Source of the DNA: Wenyingzhuangia aestuarii
GTDB taxonomy: Bacteria > Bacteroidota > Bacteroidia > Flavobacteriales > Flavobacteriaceae
DNA length: 64,000 nt
Assembly (NCBI RefSeq): GCF_011927765.1
Contig: NZ_JAATJG010000010.1
Location: forward strand, 89,393 to 153,392
Reading direction: 5' to 3'
A program made the translations under genes and the position numbers. Numbering within the stretch: position 1 is the stretch's first letter; each line of letters starts with the position of its first letter. The notes beneath the pieces are model-generated. The model had not been told where the DNA came from. It saw only the letters and a list, made by a program, of their open reading frames with translations, and searched no databases. Shown piece by piece: positions 43,703-52,746 of this stretch.

Positions 43703-45913
43703 TTATTTTTTTCTTTTTGCAGCGACCACCAATTCAATTTTATCCACAGTAGTACTAGTGGTAAACATTCCGTAATTAATCAGTACTTTTTTCTTGTCAA
43801 TTTTTTCAATGGTTCCACAAGCTCTACTGTCAATTAATCGTACTTTATCATCTACTTTAAACACATAGCTTGCTTTTTTTTCTGCAGCAATTTTTTCTTC
43901 TTTAACCTTTTCTTTTCTTACCTCTACTACTTTGTTTAAAACTTCTTTTTCTACCTGTTTTAAAACTTGGGCAGCTTGCTTTTTAGCTTTTTGCTCTTTT
44001 GCTTTTTGTGGCTTTGTTTTTTTAACTTTAGGATGTGCCTCGTTGTATTTTATTTTTTCAATTAATACCCATTTTTCAAATTCAGACTTAAATTCCTTTT
44101 TGTTATTGGTTTGAAAGTATTTGTTTAGCAACTCATTAGTTTTCCTACCAATGCTTAATATTTTCTGATTGGTATCGTACAAGGTCTGAAAACTTTCTAA
44201 TTTTTCTTGAATTTTAGATTCTTTTTCAGCCAACAAATCAGCATGTACTTTTGCTTTAGAGCTTTGATGCTCCATGTCTAAGGTATTTCTTTGTAAATTA
44301 CTACGTTCTTGTTGTAGCTTAGAAATAGTCTTGTCAAAACGGACTTTAGATTTGTCTATTTTCTTTTTAGCTCTGTTAATTAAGCTGAATGGAATTCCGT
44401 TTTTCTGAGCAACTTCAAAGGTAAAAGAACTACCAGGTTGCCCAATTAACAACATAAACATAGGTTCTAACGTTTTGCTATTAAAAGCCATGTTGGCATT
44501 TACTACGTTTTCCAATTCATCGGCCAATACTTTTAAATTGGTGTAGTGAGTGGTAATAATTCCAAAAGCTCCTTGCTGATAAAATTCTTCTAAGAAAATT
44601 TCGGCCAAAGCTCCCCCTAGTTCTGGATCGGAACCTGTTCCAAATTCATCAATTAAAAACAATGTGTTGTTGGTACATGTTTTTAAAAAACCTCGCATGT
44701 TTTTCAATCGGTAACTATAAGTACTTAATTGATTTTCTATGGATTGATTATCTCCAATATCGGTTAAAATATGATCAAAAAAGTGAGTACTACTGTTTTC
44801 GTGTACGGGAATTAAAATTCCACTCTGAATCATTACCTGTAGCAGTCCAATAGTTTTTAAAGTGATACTTTTTCCTCCTGCATTGGGTCCCGAAATCACA
44901 ATAATTTGTTGTTGCTTGTCTAAATTTAAAGATTGTGGAACAACAGGTAATTTTAAACTTTTATTTTTTTGTAACAATATAGGATGATAAGCATCTATAT
45001 AATTAATAGCTTGTTCTTTAGAAAAATCGGGTTTTACACCGTTAATGTCTTGTGCATATAATGCTTTTGCTTTTAAAACATCTAAGGCTATTAAAAGCGT
45101 TAAGTATTCTTTAATTAAGGGAGCAAAAGGACGAATCTCATTGGTTAAAATTCTTAGAATTCTGTCAATTTCTTGTTTTTCTTCTAAAACCAATTCTTGT
45201 AACTGTCTGTGGTAATTTAAAGTACTTTGTGGAGCTATAAAAACAATACTTCCTGTTTTAGAAGTTCCTAAAATGCTTCCTTTTACTTTTTTACGGTGAA
45301 TGGCTAAAACGGCCAATACGGGCTGATTTTCTATAATAGATTCACGAATATCATCTAAATAACCTGCTTTGTTGTACTTGGCTAATTCGCTGTTAAAAGA
45401 ACTACTAATCTGACTGCGAACTTCATTTAAAGCTTTGCGAATTCTATGTAAAAGTTCAGAAGCTTTGTTGTGTACCTCTCCATAATTGGTGATGACTTTA
45501 AAAATAGCATCTGTAATGCTTTTGGTAAATTCAATATCCTGTGTTAATAAAGAGAGTGTAGGGTAGTAGTCTTTAAATTTTTGAAAGTGTACAATTAATT
45601 CGTTAGAAGTGTTAGAAATGTTCGCTATTTTTAAGAAAGCATCGGGTAATAATTTACTGTTTTCAATTTTTAACAACTTTACTTCCTTTTCAATATCATC
45701 AAAATAATGATTGGGAATTCTATTTTCGCTAACCAAAGAACCTAAATATTCGTTTACTTGAGCCAAAGCAATCTCTAAATCTGGTTTGTTGGCATAAGGA
45801 ACAATGTTTAAAACTTGTTCTTTTCCTTGTTCAGAGGTACAGTGTTGAGCGATGTTTTCTAAAATAATGGAAAACTCTAAATCTTGTAACGTTTTACTAT
45901 GTATTTGACTCAT
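43703..45913 (-). CDS. MutS2-like ATPase without Smr domain
   Basis: A 736-residue MutS-family protein. Seen: HSKTLQDLEFSIILENIAQHC at the N-terminus, Walker A SGPNAGGKSITLKTIGL, IGDNQSIENQLSTYS, DEFGTGSDPELGGALAE and TTHYTNLKVLADE, then a long Lys/Glu/Gln coiled coil (about 500-690) and a C-terminal KOW-like stretch (VDDKVRLIDSRACGTIEKI). The Smr nuclease domain of canonical MutS2 (B. subtilis, about 785 residues) is not seen. MutS2 acts in recombination control and ribosome rescue rather than mismatch repair. ATG 45913 is used because upstream residues look like leader. Confidence 0.9.
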   Translation of the reverse strand: MSQIHSKTLQDLEFSIILENIAQHCTSEQGKEQVLNIVPYANKPDLEIALAQVNEYLGSLVSENRIPNHYFDDIEKEVKLLKIENSKLLPDAFLKIANISNTSNELIVHFQKFKDYYPTLSLLTQDIEFTKSITDAIFKVITNYGEVHNKASELLHRIRKALNEVRSQISSSFNSELAKYNKAGYLDDIRESIIENQPVLAVLAIHRKKVKGSILGTSKTGSIVFIAPQSTLNYHRQLQELVLEEKQEIDRILRILTNEIRPFAPLIKEYLTLLIALDVLKAKALYAQDINGVKPDFSKEQAINYIDAYHPILLQKNKSLKLPVVPQSLNLDKQQQIIVISGPNAGGKSITLKTIGLLQVMIQSGILIPVHENSSTHFFDHILTDIGDNQSIENQLSTYSYRLKNMRGFLKTCTNNTLFLIDEFGTGSDPELGGALAEIFLEEFYQQGAFGIITTHYTNLKVLADELENVVNANMAFNSKTLEPMFMLLIGQPGSSFTFEVAQKNGIPFSLINRAKKKIDKSKVRFDKTISKLQQERSNLQRNTLDMEHQSSKAKVHADLLAEKESKIQEKLESFQTLYDTNQKILSIGRKTNELLNKYFQTNNKKEFKSEFEKWVLIEKIKYNEAHPKVKKTKPQKAKEQKAKKQAAQVLKQVEKEVLNKVVEVRKEKVKEEKIAAEKKASYVFKVDDKVRLIDSRACGTIEKIDKKKVLINYGMFTTSTTVDKIELVVAAKRKK

Positions 45914-45986
45914 GCTTTTAATTGTATACTTACCGTAGATATTGTTATTTTGTAAGCAGAACAAAAATACACATTCAAACAGAAAT

Positions 45987-46697
45987 ATGCAGAATCTACT
46001 TCCAAATGATTGGCAACAAATTCTAAAACAAGAATTTACTAAAGAATATTGGCCAGAATTGCTTGCTAAAGTAGAAAATGCTTACGAAGAAAAGGTATGT
46101 TATCCTCCTAAAGCGGCTATTTTTAATGCGTTTAATTACTGTACTTACAAAGCGGTTAAAGTGGTCATTATTGGTCAAGATCCTTATCACGGAAAAGGAC
46201 AAGCTAATGGTTTGTGTTTTTCTTATGTAGATGATAAAAAGTTTCCACCTTCTTTAAAAAACATATACAAAGAAATTGTAACCGATTTAGAGATAGCAAT
46301 GCCAACTAGCAATGGCGATTTAAGTACTTGGGCAAAACAAGGAGTTTTGTTGTTAAATGCAACATTAACGGTAGAAGAAGGTAAGCCTAATAGCCATCAA
46401 AAATTTGGATGGTCTCAATTTACAGATACGGTAATTCAAACCTTAGCAAAACAAAAGGAAGACCTTGTGTTTTTGTTATGGGGAGGTTTTGCGCAAAAAA
46501 AAGCAAGTTTAATAGATGCTAACAAACATCTAATTTTAAAAGCAACACATCCATCGCCACTAGGGGCTAACAAAGGAGGTTGGTTTAATTGCAAGCACTT
46601 TTCAAAAACAAATGCGTATTTAAACCAAAAAGGGAAAAAAGAAATTAATTGGAAAATAGAAGAGCTAAATCAACCACCCACTCTTTTTACTTTGTAA
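45987..46697 (+). CDS. ung: Uracil-DNA glycosylase
   Basis: Removes uracil from DNA. Seen: the water-activating motif GQDPYHGKGQANGLCFS, LLLNATLTVE, VFLLWGGFAQKK, and the loop HPSPLGANKGGWFNCKHFSKTN, all family 1 UDG; 236 residues from ATG 45987. The longer reading starts in the divergent promoter region shared with the MutS2-like gene. Its 3' end overlaps the convergent SUI1-type gene by 28 bases. Confidence 0.97.
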   Translation: MQNLLPNDWQQILKQEFTKEYWPELLAKVENAYEEKVCYPPKAAIFNAFNYCTYKAVKVVIIGQDPYHGKGQANGLCFSYVDDKKFPPSLKNIYKEIVTDLEIAMPTSNGDLSTWAKQGVLLLNATLTVEEGKPNSHQKFGWSQFTDTVIQTLAKQKEDLVFLLWGGFAQKKASLIDANKHLILKATHPSPLGANKGGWFNCKHFSKTNAYLNQKGKKEINWKIEELNQPPTLFTL

Positions 46698-47020
46698 CCA
46701 TCCTTTTTAAGGATCTCCATAATCTTGTCTCTATGTTTTCCTTGGATGATAATTTCACCATCTTTAATACTTCCACCAACTCCACACTTGTTTTTTAACA
46801 ATTTACCAAGTGCTTTTAAATCATCATCAGTACCTACAAAACCTCTAATAACAGTAACGGTTTTTCCACCACGACCCTTACTAGAAAATACAGCCTCTAA
46901 CTGTTGTTTGTTGTTAGGTAATGTTTCTTGTTCGGTTTCTCCGTTATCAAAATAAACATCATCATTGGTAGAGTAAGCAAAGGCTCCTAATGCTGATAAA
47001 TCGTTTAATTTTTTAGCCAT
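46670..47020 (-). CDS. SUI1/YciH-type translation factor
   Basis: A 116-residue protein of the eIF1/SUI1 superfamily. Seen: a flexible acidic N-terminus and the SUI1 domain with RGGKTVTVIRGFVGTDDDLKALGKLLKNKCGVGG and IQGKHRDKIMEILKKDGYKVK. Bacterial members influence start-site selection, but their role is poorly defined. ATG 47020 overlaps the end of the 47013 gene by eight bases, so the two are probably co-translated. Confidence 0.88.
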   Translation of the reverse strand: MAKKLNDLSALGAFAYSTNDDVYFDNGETEQETLPNNKQQLEAVFSSKGRGGKTVTVIRGFVGTDDDLKALGKLLKNKCGVGGSIKDGEIIIQGKHRDKIMEILKKDGYKVKRVGG

Positions 47021-47273
47021 TATTTGTTTTGATTGATTTTTCTTTGACAAAGATAAGAATAGTTATGAGTTGTATAACCAATCCTATACCGATAGATAGG
47101 TAATAGGGGATTTTTATAAAATCGGTACTAAAGTCTCCTATAACCAATCCGAAAAGAATAAAAATACATCCTGTAAAAATTAAAAATAACTTTAAATTAT
47201 TTAAAACGTTGTGTTTTTTATTGCTGCTCTTTTTCCGTCTATATTTCCTTTTTCTTGCAGAAGGCACACTCAT
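47013..47273 (-). CDS. Small two-helix membrane protein
   Basis: 86 residues. Seen: a very basic N-terminus (RKRKYRRKKSSNKK), then two hydrophobic helices (about 26-47 and 53-75) and a Lys-rich end. I recognise no family. It precedes and overlaps the SUI1-type gene. A 12-bp hairpin lies just upstream (47279-47309), but without a clear T tail. Confidence 0.55.
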   Translation of the reverse strand: MSVPSARKRKYRRKKSSNKKHNVLNNLKLFLIFTGCIFILFGLVIGDFSTDFIKIPYYLSIGIGLVIQLITILIFVKEKSIKTNNG

Positions 47274-47323
47274 CTCTTTCTCTTTTTTATCAAAAATATA
47301 AAAAAGAGATCAAAAATCAGGAA

Positions 47324-48283
47324 TTACTTAATTAATCCTAACTCTTTTAGTCTTTCTGTTAAAAATTCACCAGCAGTAATATCTTCAAATTGTTTTGGAT
47401 TTTCTTCTGAAACACAGTTAGTTAAGCATTTTAAATCCATAGTTGGAACAGGATGCATAAAAAAGGGCATTGAGTAACGAGAAGTTCCCCACAACTCTTT
47501 TGGAGGGTTTACTACTTGATGAATGGTAGATTTTAGCTTGTTGTTGGTTAATCTAGCCAACATGTCTCCTACATTAATCATTAATTCGTCAGGTTGTGCA
47601 ATGGCATCTATCCAATTTCCTTGTAAATTTTGTACTTGTAGCCCTTTACCCTGAGCCCCCATTAATAAAGTAATTAAATTAATGTCTCCATGAGCAGCGG
47701 CTCTTACAGCTCCTTTTGGTTCTGTTTGAATAGGAGGGTAGTGTATAGGTCTTAAAATACTATTTCCGTTGTGAATAAATTCATCAAAATAGAATTCGTT
47801 AAGGTCTAAGTAAATAGCCAAAGCTCTTAATACATACTTGGCTGTTTTTTCTAGTTGTTGATAAACTTCTTTTCCTACTGTATTAAATTCAGGAAGTTCT
47901 TCTACAATAACATTAGGAATCAATACTTTTTGTAAGATCTCAGAAATTTGTTCCTGCTCATCTACATATTGACCAAAATGCCAGAATTCCTTTAAATCTC
48001 CTTCTTTTTTTTCTTTGGCACTTTCTTTTCCAAAAGAGGTATAACCTCGTTGTCCCCCTAATCCATCAATCTCGTATTTAGCTTTGACTTCTTGTGGTAA
48101 ATTAAAAAAGTTTTTTACTTCTTTGTAAAGTTTCTCAACCAAGGCATCAGATAAGAAATGTCCTTTTAAGGCTACAAAACCAATGGTGCTAAAAGCAGCT
48201 CCTATTTGGTTTACAAATTGTTCTTTATGGCTTGCGTTTTCTGATAAGAATAACTGTAAGTCTACAGATGGAATTTTTTGCAT
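47324..48283 (-). CDS. Isopenicillin N synthase-like 2OG-Fe(II) oxygenase
   Basis: A 319-residue non-haem iron dioxygenase. Seen: the N-terminal DIOX_N-like region IPSVDLQLFL and FFNLPQEVKAKY, the iron motif H198-G-D200 in AAAHGDINLITLLMG, the distal histidine in KSTIHQVVNPP, and R in SRYSMPFF, which binds 2-oxoglutarate. The family covers varied oxidations and the substrate is unknown. It starts four bases after the DUF6048-like gene. Confidence 0.88.
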   Translation of the reverse strand: MQKIPSVDLQLFLSENASHKEQFVNQIGAAFSTIGFVALKGHFLSDALVEKLYKEVKNFFNLPQEVKAKYEIDGLGGQRGYTSFGKESAKEKKEGDLKEFWHFGQYVDEQEQISEILQKVLIPNVIVEELPEFNTVGKEVYQQLEKTAKYVLRALAIYLDLNEFYFDEFIHNGNSILRPIHYPPIQTEPKGAVRAAAHGDINLITLLMGAQGKGLQVQNLQGNWIDAIAQPDELMINVGDMLARLTNNKLKSTIHQVVNPPKELWGTSRYSMPFFMHPVPTMDLKCLTNCVSEENPKQFEDITAGEFLTERLKELGLIK

Positions 48284-48286
48284 GGC

Positions 48287-49036
48287 TTATTTTTTATAAA
48301 GAGGAATTCTATAAGATATGGTGTAGTTGATATTGGCTCCAGATCCATTTTTAGTAATATTACCAAAGCCAGGACTGTAGGTGTTTTCTAAATTACTAGG
48401 TTCTTTGGTGGCAATCATTTTATTTACGTTTACCATAAAGCCAAAGTATAAATTTTTAAAAACTTCTACTTTAATTCCGGCAACCAATTCTAACCAATGT
48501 GCATTTAAATCGTTGTATTTGGTGGTAGTTGTAACTTCTTTGGCTTCAAAATATTCACCTTCTTGAAAAACAGTATAGCTGTTTAATTGATTAGAAAAAG
48601 TAGCAAAACCATAGCGAGCACCTACATACAATTCATTGTCCATATCTAGCCAGTTGGTATACAAGTTGTAATTAATACCTGCCTTTAAATAACTTCCTTT
48701 AACAGTGTGATTAAAGGTGTCTTCTTGAATGGTTCTGTCTGAATAGCCGGCTTCTGCAGCTATAAATAATTGAGTGCTTACTCTATAATCGGCAACAATT
48801 TCTCCTCCTTTAAAATCTCCCCATGTATAAGCTAAAATGGGTTTTATAATGTCAACACCTATTCTAAGTCCATAGGTTTTAGGATTGTAGAAAGGATTGA
48901 TACTGTCTTGCACAACAGCTACAGTATCTGCTTCTGTAACTATTTTGTTTGCAATTGCTTGTCCTTTGTTTTCTTGAGCGACAACACTTTGTTGCATCAA
49001 AAATAAACCTAAAAAACTAATGATATATTTTAACAT
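48287..49036 (-). CDS. DUF6048-like outer-membrane protein
   Basis: A 249-residue exported protein. Seen: signal peptide ending VVAQ, a region DTVAVVQDSINPFYNPKTYGLRIGVDIIKP, then alternating beta strands with a C-terminal strand NINYTISYRIPLYKK, consistent with a small beta-barrel. It matches my memory of the DUF6048 family found beside DUF6452 in Flavobacteria. ATG 49036 gives a standard signal peptide; ATG 49051 is possible. It overlaps the upstream gene by 20 bases. Confidence 0.72.
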   Translation of the reverse strand: MLKYIISFLGLFLMQQSVVAQENKGQAIANKIVTEADTVAVVQDSINPFYNPKTYGLRIGVDIIKPILAYTWGDFKGGEIVADYRVSTQLFIAAEAGYSDRTIQEDTFNHTVKGSYLKAGINYNLYTNWLDMDNELYVGARYGFATFSNQLNSYTVFQEGEYFEAKEVTTTTKYNDLNAHWLELVAGIKVEVFKNLYFGFMVNVNKMIATKEPSNLENTYSPGFGNITKNGSGANINYTISYRIPLYKK

Positions 49037-49493
49037 GAGCTTCTGTTTCATTGGTGATACTTTCTGTTGTTGTTTCGCTATCTAAAAGCCAATCAGCATT
49101 GGTGGTACTGATAGTTACATTGTTAAAAATACTTTTAAATCCACAAGACTTAGATACGTATTGGTCTTCTGTAGTATAGTTAATAGTAATGTCTTCTACA
49201 CTTCCGTTTCCAAGATCATCTTGCCTAGATAAATGATAAACTACAGAATTATTTTGAGTGTCTAAGGGAAGTTCTAAAGAACCTGTATCGCTAATGGTTC
49301 CATTAAAAATAGTATCCTTGGTGGTATTAGCCCATACAATTAAATCTATTTCTTTTAAATTGTCTCTTTCCGTATTGTTGTAAAATTCAATCACTAAATT
49401 AGGAGTAGTACTGTCTAAACAAAATTCATCTTGGCAGCTGTTAAAGGCTATAAAAGATGTTATAATGAATAAGGAGAATATAAGTTTCTTCAT
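49017..49493 (-). CDS. DUF6452-like lipoprotein
   Basis: A 158-residue lipoprotein. Seen: lipobox FNSC (about C20), the start QDEFCLDSTTPNLVIEFYN, and a later KSCGFKSIFNNVTI, the pattern of the DUF6452 family. It pairs with the overlapping DUF6048-like barrel gene, suggesting the two proteins act together at the outer membrane. Function unknown. Confidence 0.72.
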   Translation of the reverse strand: MKKLIFSLFIITSFIAFNSCQDEFCLDSTTPNLVIEFYNNTERDNLKEIDLIVWANTTKDTIFNGTISDTGSLELPLDTQNNSVVYHLSRQDDLGNGSVEDITINYTTEDQYVSKSCGFKSIFNNVTISTTNADWLLDSETTTESITNETEAHVKIYH

Positions 49494-49551
49494 GCGGTCA
49501 AAGATAATAGATTTCATGTAACTGTAAACGTAGATGCCAATTTCTTAGTAC

Positions 49552-49585
49552 AAAAAAAGAGGATTACTTTTTAAAGTAATCCTCT
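49552..49585 (-). terminator. Intrinsic terminator of the DEAD-box helicase gene
   Basis: Stem 49558-49570 with 49573-49585 (13 bp), preceded on the plus strand by seven As, which is the T tail on the minus strand. Confidence 0.9.
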
Positions 49586-49606
49586 TCTATTTATTATGTA
49601 AAAAGC

Positions 49607-51436
49607 TTAGTCTCTTTTACGTCCCCAACTCTTGTTTTGAACACGAGAAGAAGATCCACTGCTTCTGCTTTCTCTATCACGGTTTCCACCAGTACTTTCT
49701 CTACGTTTTCCTTTAAAGTCACCACCATCTCTACGAGGTCCTCTATCTCCTCCACGGAAATTTCCACCATCTCTACGAGGTCTTCTGTCACCACCGCGAC
49801 CACCACCTCCGCCAGAACGACGTTTCTTAGTGATTTCTACGTTTACAGATCTTCCTTCAAACTCTGGAGAGTTTGATAAGAAAGCTTCAATAGTTTCTTT
49901 TTCAAAGTTTTTGTCTAATTCAAAGAAAGAAAAAGTATCTAAAATTTCAATCTGACCGATTTCAACATTGTTGGTAATGTTCTGATCGTTAATTAATCCC
50001 ATCAATCTTGGTGGAGTTAAACTATCTTTTCTACCAATGTTAATAAAGAAACGAGACATGTTTTCATCATCTCTTCTTCTTCCTCTATCGTCAGCCTCTC
50101 TAGGAGCTCTGTTGTCATTAATGTCATCTGCTTTAGAATAGTATTCTAAGAAAGCATTAAATTCTACAGAAATAAATTTTTGAATTAATTCTTCACGAGA
50201 CAATCCTTCAAATTCAGAGTAAATGTTTTCTAAGTAACCAGAAATAGCTTCTGTGTTAATCTCAGTATTTTTTACTTTTTCTACTAATTTGAATAATTGA
50301 ATTTTACAAATTTCTGTTCCACTAGGAACTTCTCTTTTGATAAATTTCTTTTGAATTTTACGTTCAATAGGTCTTAATTTTCCAACTTCTCTGTTGGTAA
50401 CTAATACTATAGAAACACCTTTTTTACCAGCTCTACCTGTACGTCCACTACGGTGTGTATAAGCTTCGTTTTGATCTGGTAATTTATGGTTAATTACGTG
50501 TGTTAAGTCCGTAACGTCCAATCCACGAGCAGCAACATCTGTAGCTACTAACATTTGAACTGTTTTTTTACGGAATTTTTGCATCACACTATCACGTTGT
50601 GCTTGAGACAAGTCTCCGTGTAATGAATCTGCACTGTATCCATCTGCAATTAATTTTTCTGAAACTTCTTGACACTCACGTCTAGTTCTACAGAAAATAA
50701 TTCCATAAATATCTGGGTTCACATCCGCAATACGCTTAATAGCAGCATAACGGTTTCTTTCTGTTACAACGTAATATTCGTTACTAACATCATCAGAACC
50801 TGTGTTTTTTGTTCCTGCAGAAATTTCAACAGGGTTGTGCATGTAATTACGTGCAATCGCTTCAACCTCTCTTGGAAAAGTTGCAGAGAATAATAAAGTT
50901 TGCTTGGTTTCTGGAGTAGATTGTAAAACAGCATCCAAATCATCTTTGAATCCCATGTTTAACATTTCATCTGCTTCATCTAACACCAACCATTGTAAGT
51001 TTCCTAATTTAAGTCTTCTTCTGTTGATTAAATCTACAGTTCTACCAGGAGTACCTACTACTATTTGTGCACCTTTATTTAATTTTCTAGTTTGGTCTTC
51101 AATACTTGCTCCTCCGTATACAGTAACAACTTTTAAACCTCTTATGTTTTTAGAAAATTTTTCAATTTGATCTCCAATTTGTACAGCCAACTCACGTGTT
51201 GGTGATAAAATGATAGCTTGAACATTGCTGTTATCTACATCTATTTGCTGAATAATTGGTAAACTAAAAGCAGCTGTTTTTCCTGTTCCTGTTTGTGCAA
51301 AAGCTTTTAAATCATCAGTAGATGATATTACCTGTGGTACGGCTTTTTCTTGTATTTCTGACGGAGTTTCATACCCCATATCAATAAGTGCCGAAAGAAT
51401 TTCTTCTTTCAAGCCTAATTCGCTGAATGTCGACAT
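49607..51436 (-). CDS. DEAD-box ATP-dependent RNA helicase (DeaD/CsdA-like)
   Basis: A 609-residue RNA helicase. Seen: Q motif GYETPSEIQEKAVP, motif I AQTGTGKT, Ib TPGRT, II DEAD, III SAT, VI HRSGRTGRAG, then a DbpA-type RNA-binding domain (about 465-545, FFINIGRKDSLTPPRLMGLI) and an Arg/Gly-rich tail (about 546-600). DeaD-type proteins help ribosome assembly and cold growth. It has a -7 box and a leader of about 55 bases. The RGG tail is likely a non-specific RNA tether. Confidence 0.95.
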   Translation of the reverse strand: MSTFSELGLKEEILSALIDMGYETPSEIQEKAVPQVISSTDDLKAFAQTGTGKTAAFSLPIIQQIDVDNSNVQAIILSPTRELAVQIGDQIEKFSKNIRGLKVVTVYGGASIEDQTRKLNKGAQIVVGTPGRTVDLINRRRLKLGNLQWLVLDEADEMLNMGFKDDLDAVLQSTPETKQTLLFSATFPREVEAIARNYMHNPVEISAGTKNTGSDDVSNEYYVVTERNRYAAIKRIADVNPDIYGIIFCRTRRECQEVSEKLIADGYSADSLHGDLSQAQRDSVMQKFRKKTVQMLVATDVAARGLDVTDLTHVINHKLPDQNEAYTHRSGRTGRAGKKGVSIVLVTNREVGKLRPIERKIQKKFIKREVPSGTEICKIQLFKLVEKVKNTEINTEAISGYLENIYSEFEGLSREELIQKFISVEFNAFLEYYSKADDINDNRAPREADDRGRRRDDENMSRFFINIGRKDSLTPPRLMGLINDQNITNNVEIGQIEILDTFSFFELDKNFEKETIEAFLSNSPEFEGRSVNVEITKKRRSGGGGGRGGDRRPRRDGGNFRGGDRGPRRDGGDFKGKRRESTGGNRDRESRSSGSSSRVQNKSWGRKRD

Positions 51437-51497
51437 ATAGTTTGTTTAATGATCCACAAACCTATACGACAAGTTTGCAAATCTGATTATAAAAATG

Positions 51498-51505
51498 CAA
51501 ATATA
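51498..51505 (-). promoter_or_regulatory. -7 box of the helicase gene
   Basis: CAAATATA on the plus strand reads TATATTTG on the minus strand, an exact TAnnTTTG, 61 bases before the start codon. Confidence 0.55.
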
Positions 51506-51608
51506 CGGTATTTAATTAGACTGACCTAGTGAATCACACTCTGGTGTCTAAAAAAGAAAATAAAGGTTTTAAATGATGGATTTAAATACGAATTAAAACT
51601 CTAATTTA

Positions 51609-51639
51609 TTTGTTGTCAATTAGTTTAAGAATAACTTTG
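51609..51639 (+). promoter_or_regulatory. Promoter of the second ECF sigma operon
   Basis: TTTG (51609-51612), 19 bases, TAACTTTG (51632-51639): both elements and spacing fit the flavobacterial consensus. It predicts a leader of about 80 bases before the TTG start. Confidence 0.75.
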
Positions 51640-51728
51640 TGTTTTGATAAAAAAAAATAATGAGATCTTTTGCAAACTTTTTACAACAGTAGAGGTCTAA
51701 GAAGTAGAGAACAGCAGTTTATTTTAGA

Positions 51729-52310
51729 TTGGCTAAAACAATTTTTTTGAAAAACGAAGCAGATTTTATTGAACAATTATTAAATTCTAAAAAGCGAGAG
51801 AAAGCTTTTGTGAGGCTGTTAGATCTTTATCAGGAAAGATTGTATTGGCATATACGTAAATTAGTGGTGAGTCATGAAAACGCAAATGATGTATTACAAA
51901 ACACCTTTTTAAGGGTCTATAAAAGCTTGCCTAACTTTAAACAACAAAGTTCTTTACATACTTGGATGTATAAAATTGCCTACAATGAATCTATAAGGTT
52001 GTTAGAAAAGGAAAATAAAAAAAATCAGGTTTCCTTAGATGATGTAGAACAGAAACATTTAGATAATTTAATGGGAAGTAGTTATTTTGATGGAAATGAA
52101 GTTCAGATAAAACTTCAGAAAAGTCTTTTAAGTTTAAACGACAAACAGAGAAAGGTATTTCAAATGAAATACTATGATGATTTAAAATTTAGAGAAATTG
52201 CAGATATTTTAAGTATCAAAGAAAATACGGTAAAAACTACCTATTACGGAGCCGCCAAACAGATTGAAAAATCGATGTTAGCCGTAACACAAATAGGAAT
52301 TAATATATAA
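51729..52310 (+). CDS. ECF sigma factor, second circuit
   Basis: A 193-residue sigma-70-like factor. Seen: region 2 with LYWHIRKLVVSHENANDVLQNTFLRVYKSLPNF and SLHTWMYKIAYNESI, and region 4 with LNDKQRKVFQMKYYDDLKFREIADILSIKENTVKTTYYGAAKQI. The only sensible start is TTG at 51729 (TTGGCTAAAACA, read as MAKT), since no in-frame ATG precedes region 2. It is followed at six bases by a membrane anti-sigma candidate and then a Spy-like gene, a layout typical of envelope-stress circuits. Confidence 0.92.
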   Translation: MAKTIFLKNEADFIEQLLNSKKREKAFVRLLDLYQERLYWHIRKLVVSHENANDVLQNTFLRVYKSLPNFKQQSSLHTWMYKIAYNESIRLLEKENKKNQVSLDDVEQKHLDNLMGSSYFDGNEVQIKLQKSLLSLNDKQRKVFQMKYYDDLKFREIADILSIKENTVKTTYYGAAKQIEKSMLAVTQIGINI

Positions 52311-52316
52311 GAAACT

Positions 52317-52715
52317 ATGGATTTAAAAAACAATCACACAGATTCTAACCACAAATTAAATAGTCATATTTCGTTTGATAAAGTAAGAAAACAGAAGCAT
52401 GAAGAAGAATTAGGCTACACCCTTCCTGAAGGATATTTTTCGGCCTCTAAAAATGAAATTCTAAGGCAAACTGTTTCTAAAAATAAAAAAACTAGAATTA
52501 TAAAGTTGATCAGTTTATCTGCTGTAGCAGCCGTTTGTGCCTTTTTCTTTTCTACAGTTAAATTCACAAACGATGTAAGTACAGAAGTTGTGATTAATGA
52601 TGAAGAGAGCCAGATTTTAATTTCTGCACTTTTTGTAAATGATAAAAAATTAGAAATATTATCGGATGCTTATATGCTAGAAGAATTGTACGAAGAACAG
52701 GATGTAGTTAACTAG
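52317..52715 (+). CDS. Single-pass membrane protein, candidate anti-sigma factor
   Basis: 132 residues. Seen: a polar cytoplasmic N-terminus (about 1-60) with EELGYTLPEGYFSASKNEIL, one transmembrane helix (about 66-83, LISLSAVAAVCAFFFSTV), and a short acidic periplasmic tail. The sequence matches no family I can name. The position directly after the sigma gene and the topology support an anti-sigma role; the phrase LPEGYF is common in such Bacteroidota proteins. Confidence 0.65.
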   Translation: MDLKNNHTDSNHKLNSHISFDKVRKQKHEEELGYTLPEGYFSASKNEILRQTVSKNKKTRIIKLISLSAVAAVCAFFFSTVKFTNDVSTEVVINDEESQILISALFVNDKKLEILSDAYMLEELYEEQDVVN

Positions 52716-52746
52716 GATAGAGAGTGTTTATTAAAAAATAAATAAA

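Noticed and set aside
47279..47309. 12-bp hairpin as terminator of the 2OG oxygenase gene
   Set aside because: No T tract follows on the minus strand and it lies directly before another gene; kept only as a remark.
49594..49806. 70-codon acidic/valine-rich frame at the helicase 3' end
   Set aside because: Another frame of the Arg/Gly-rich tail; low-complexity artefact.
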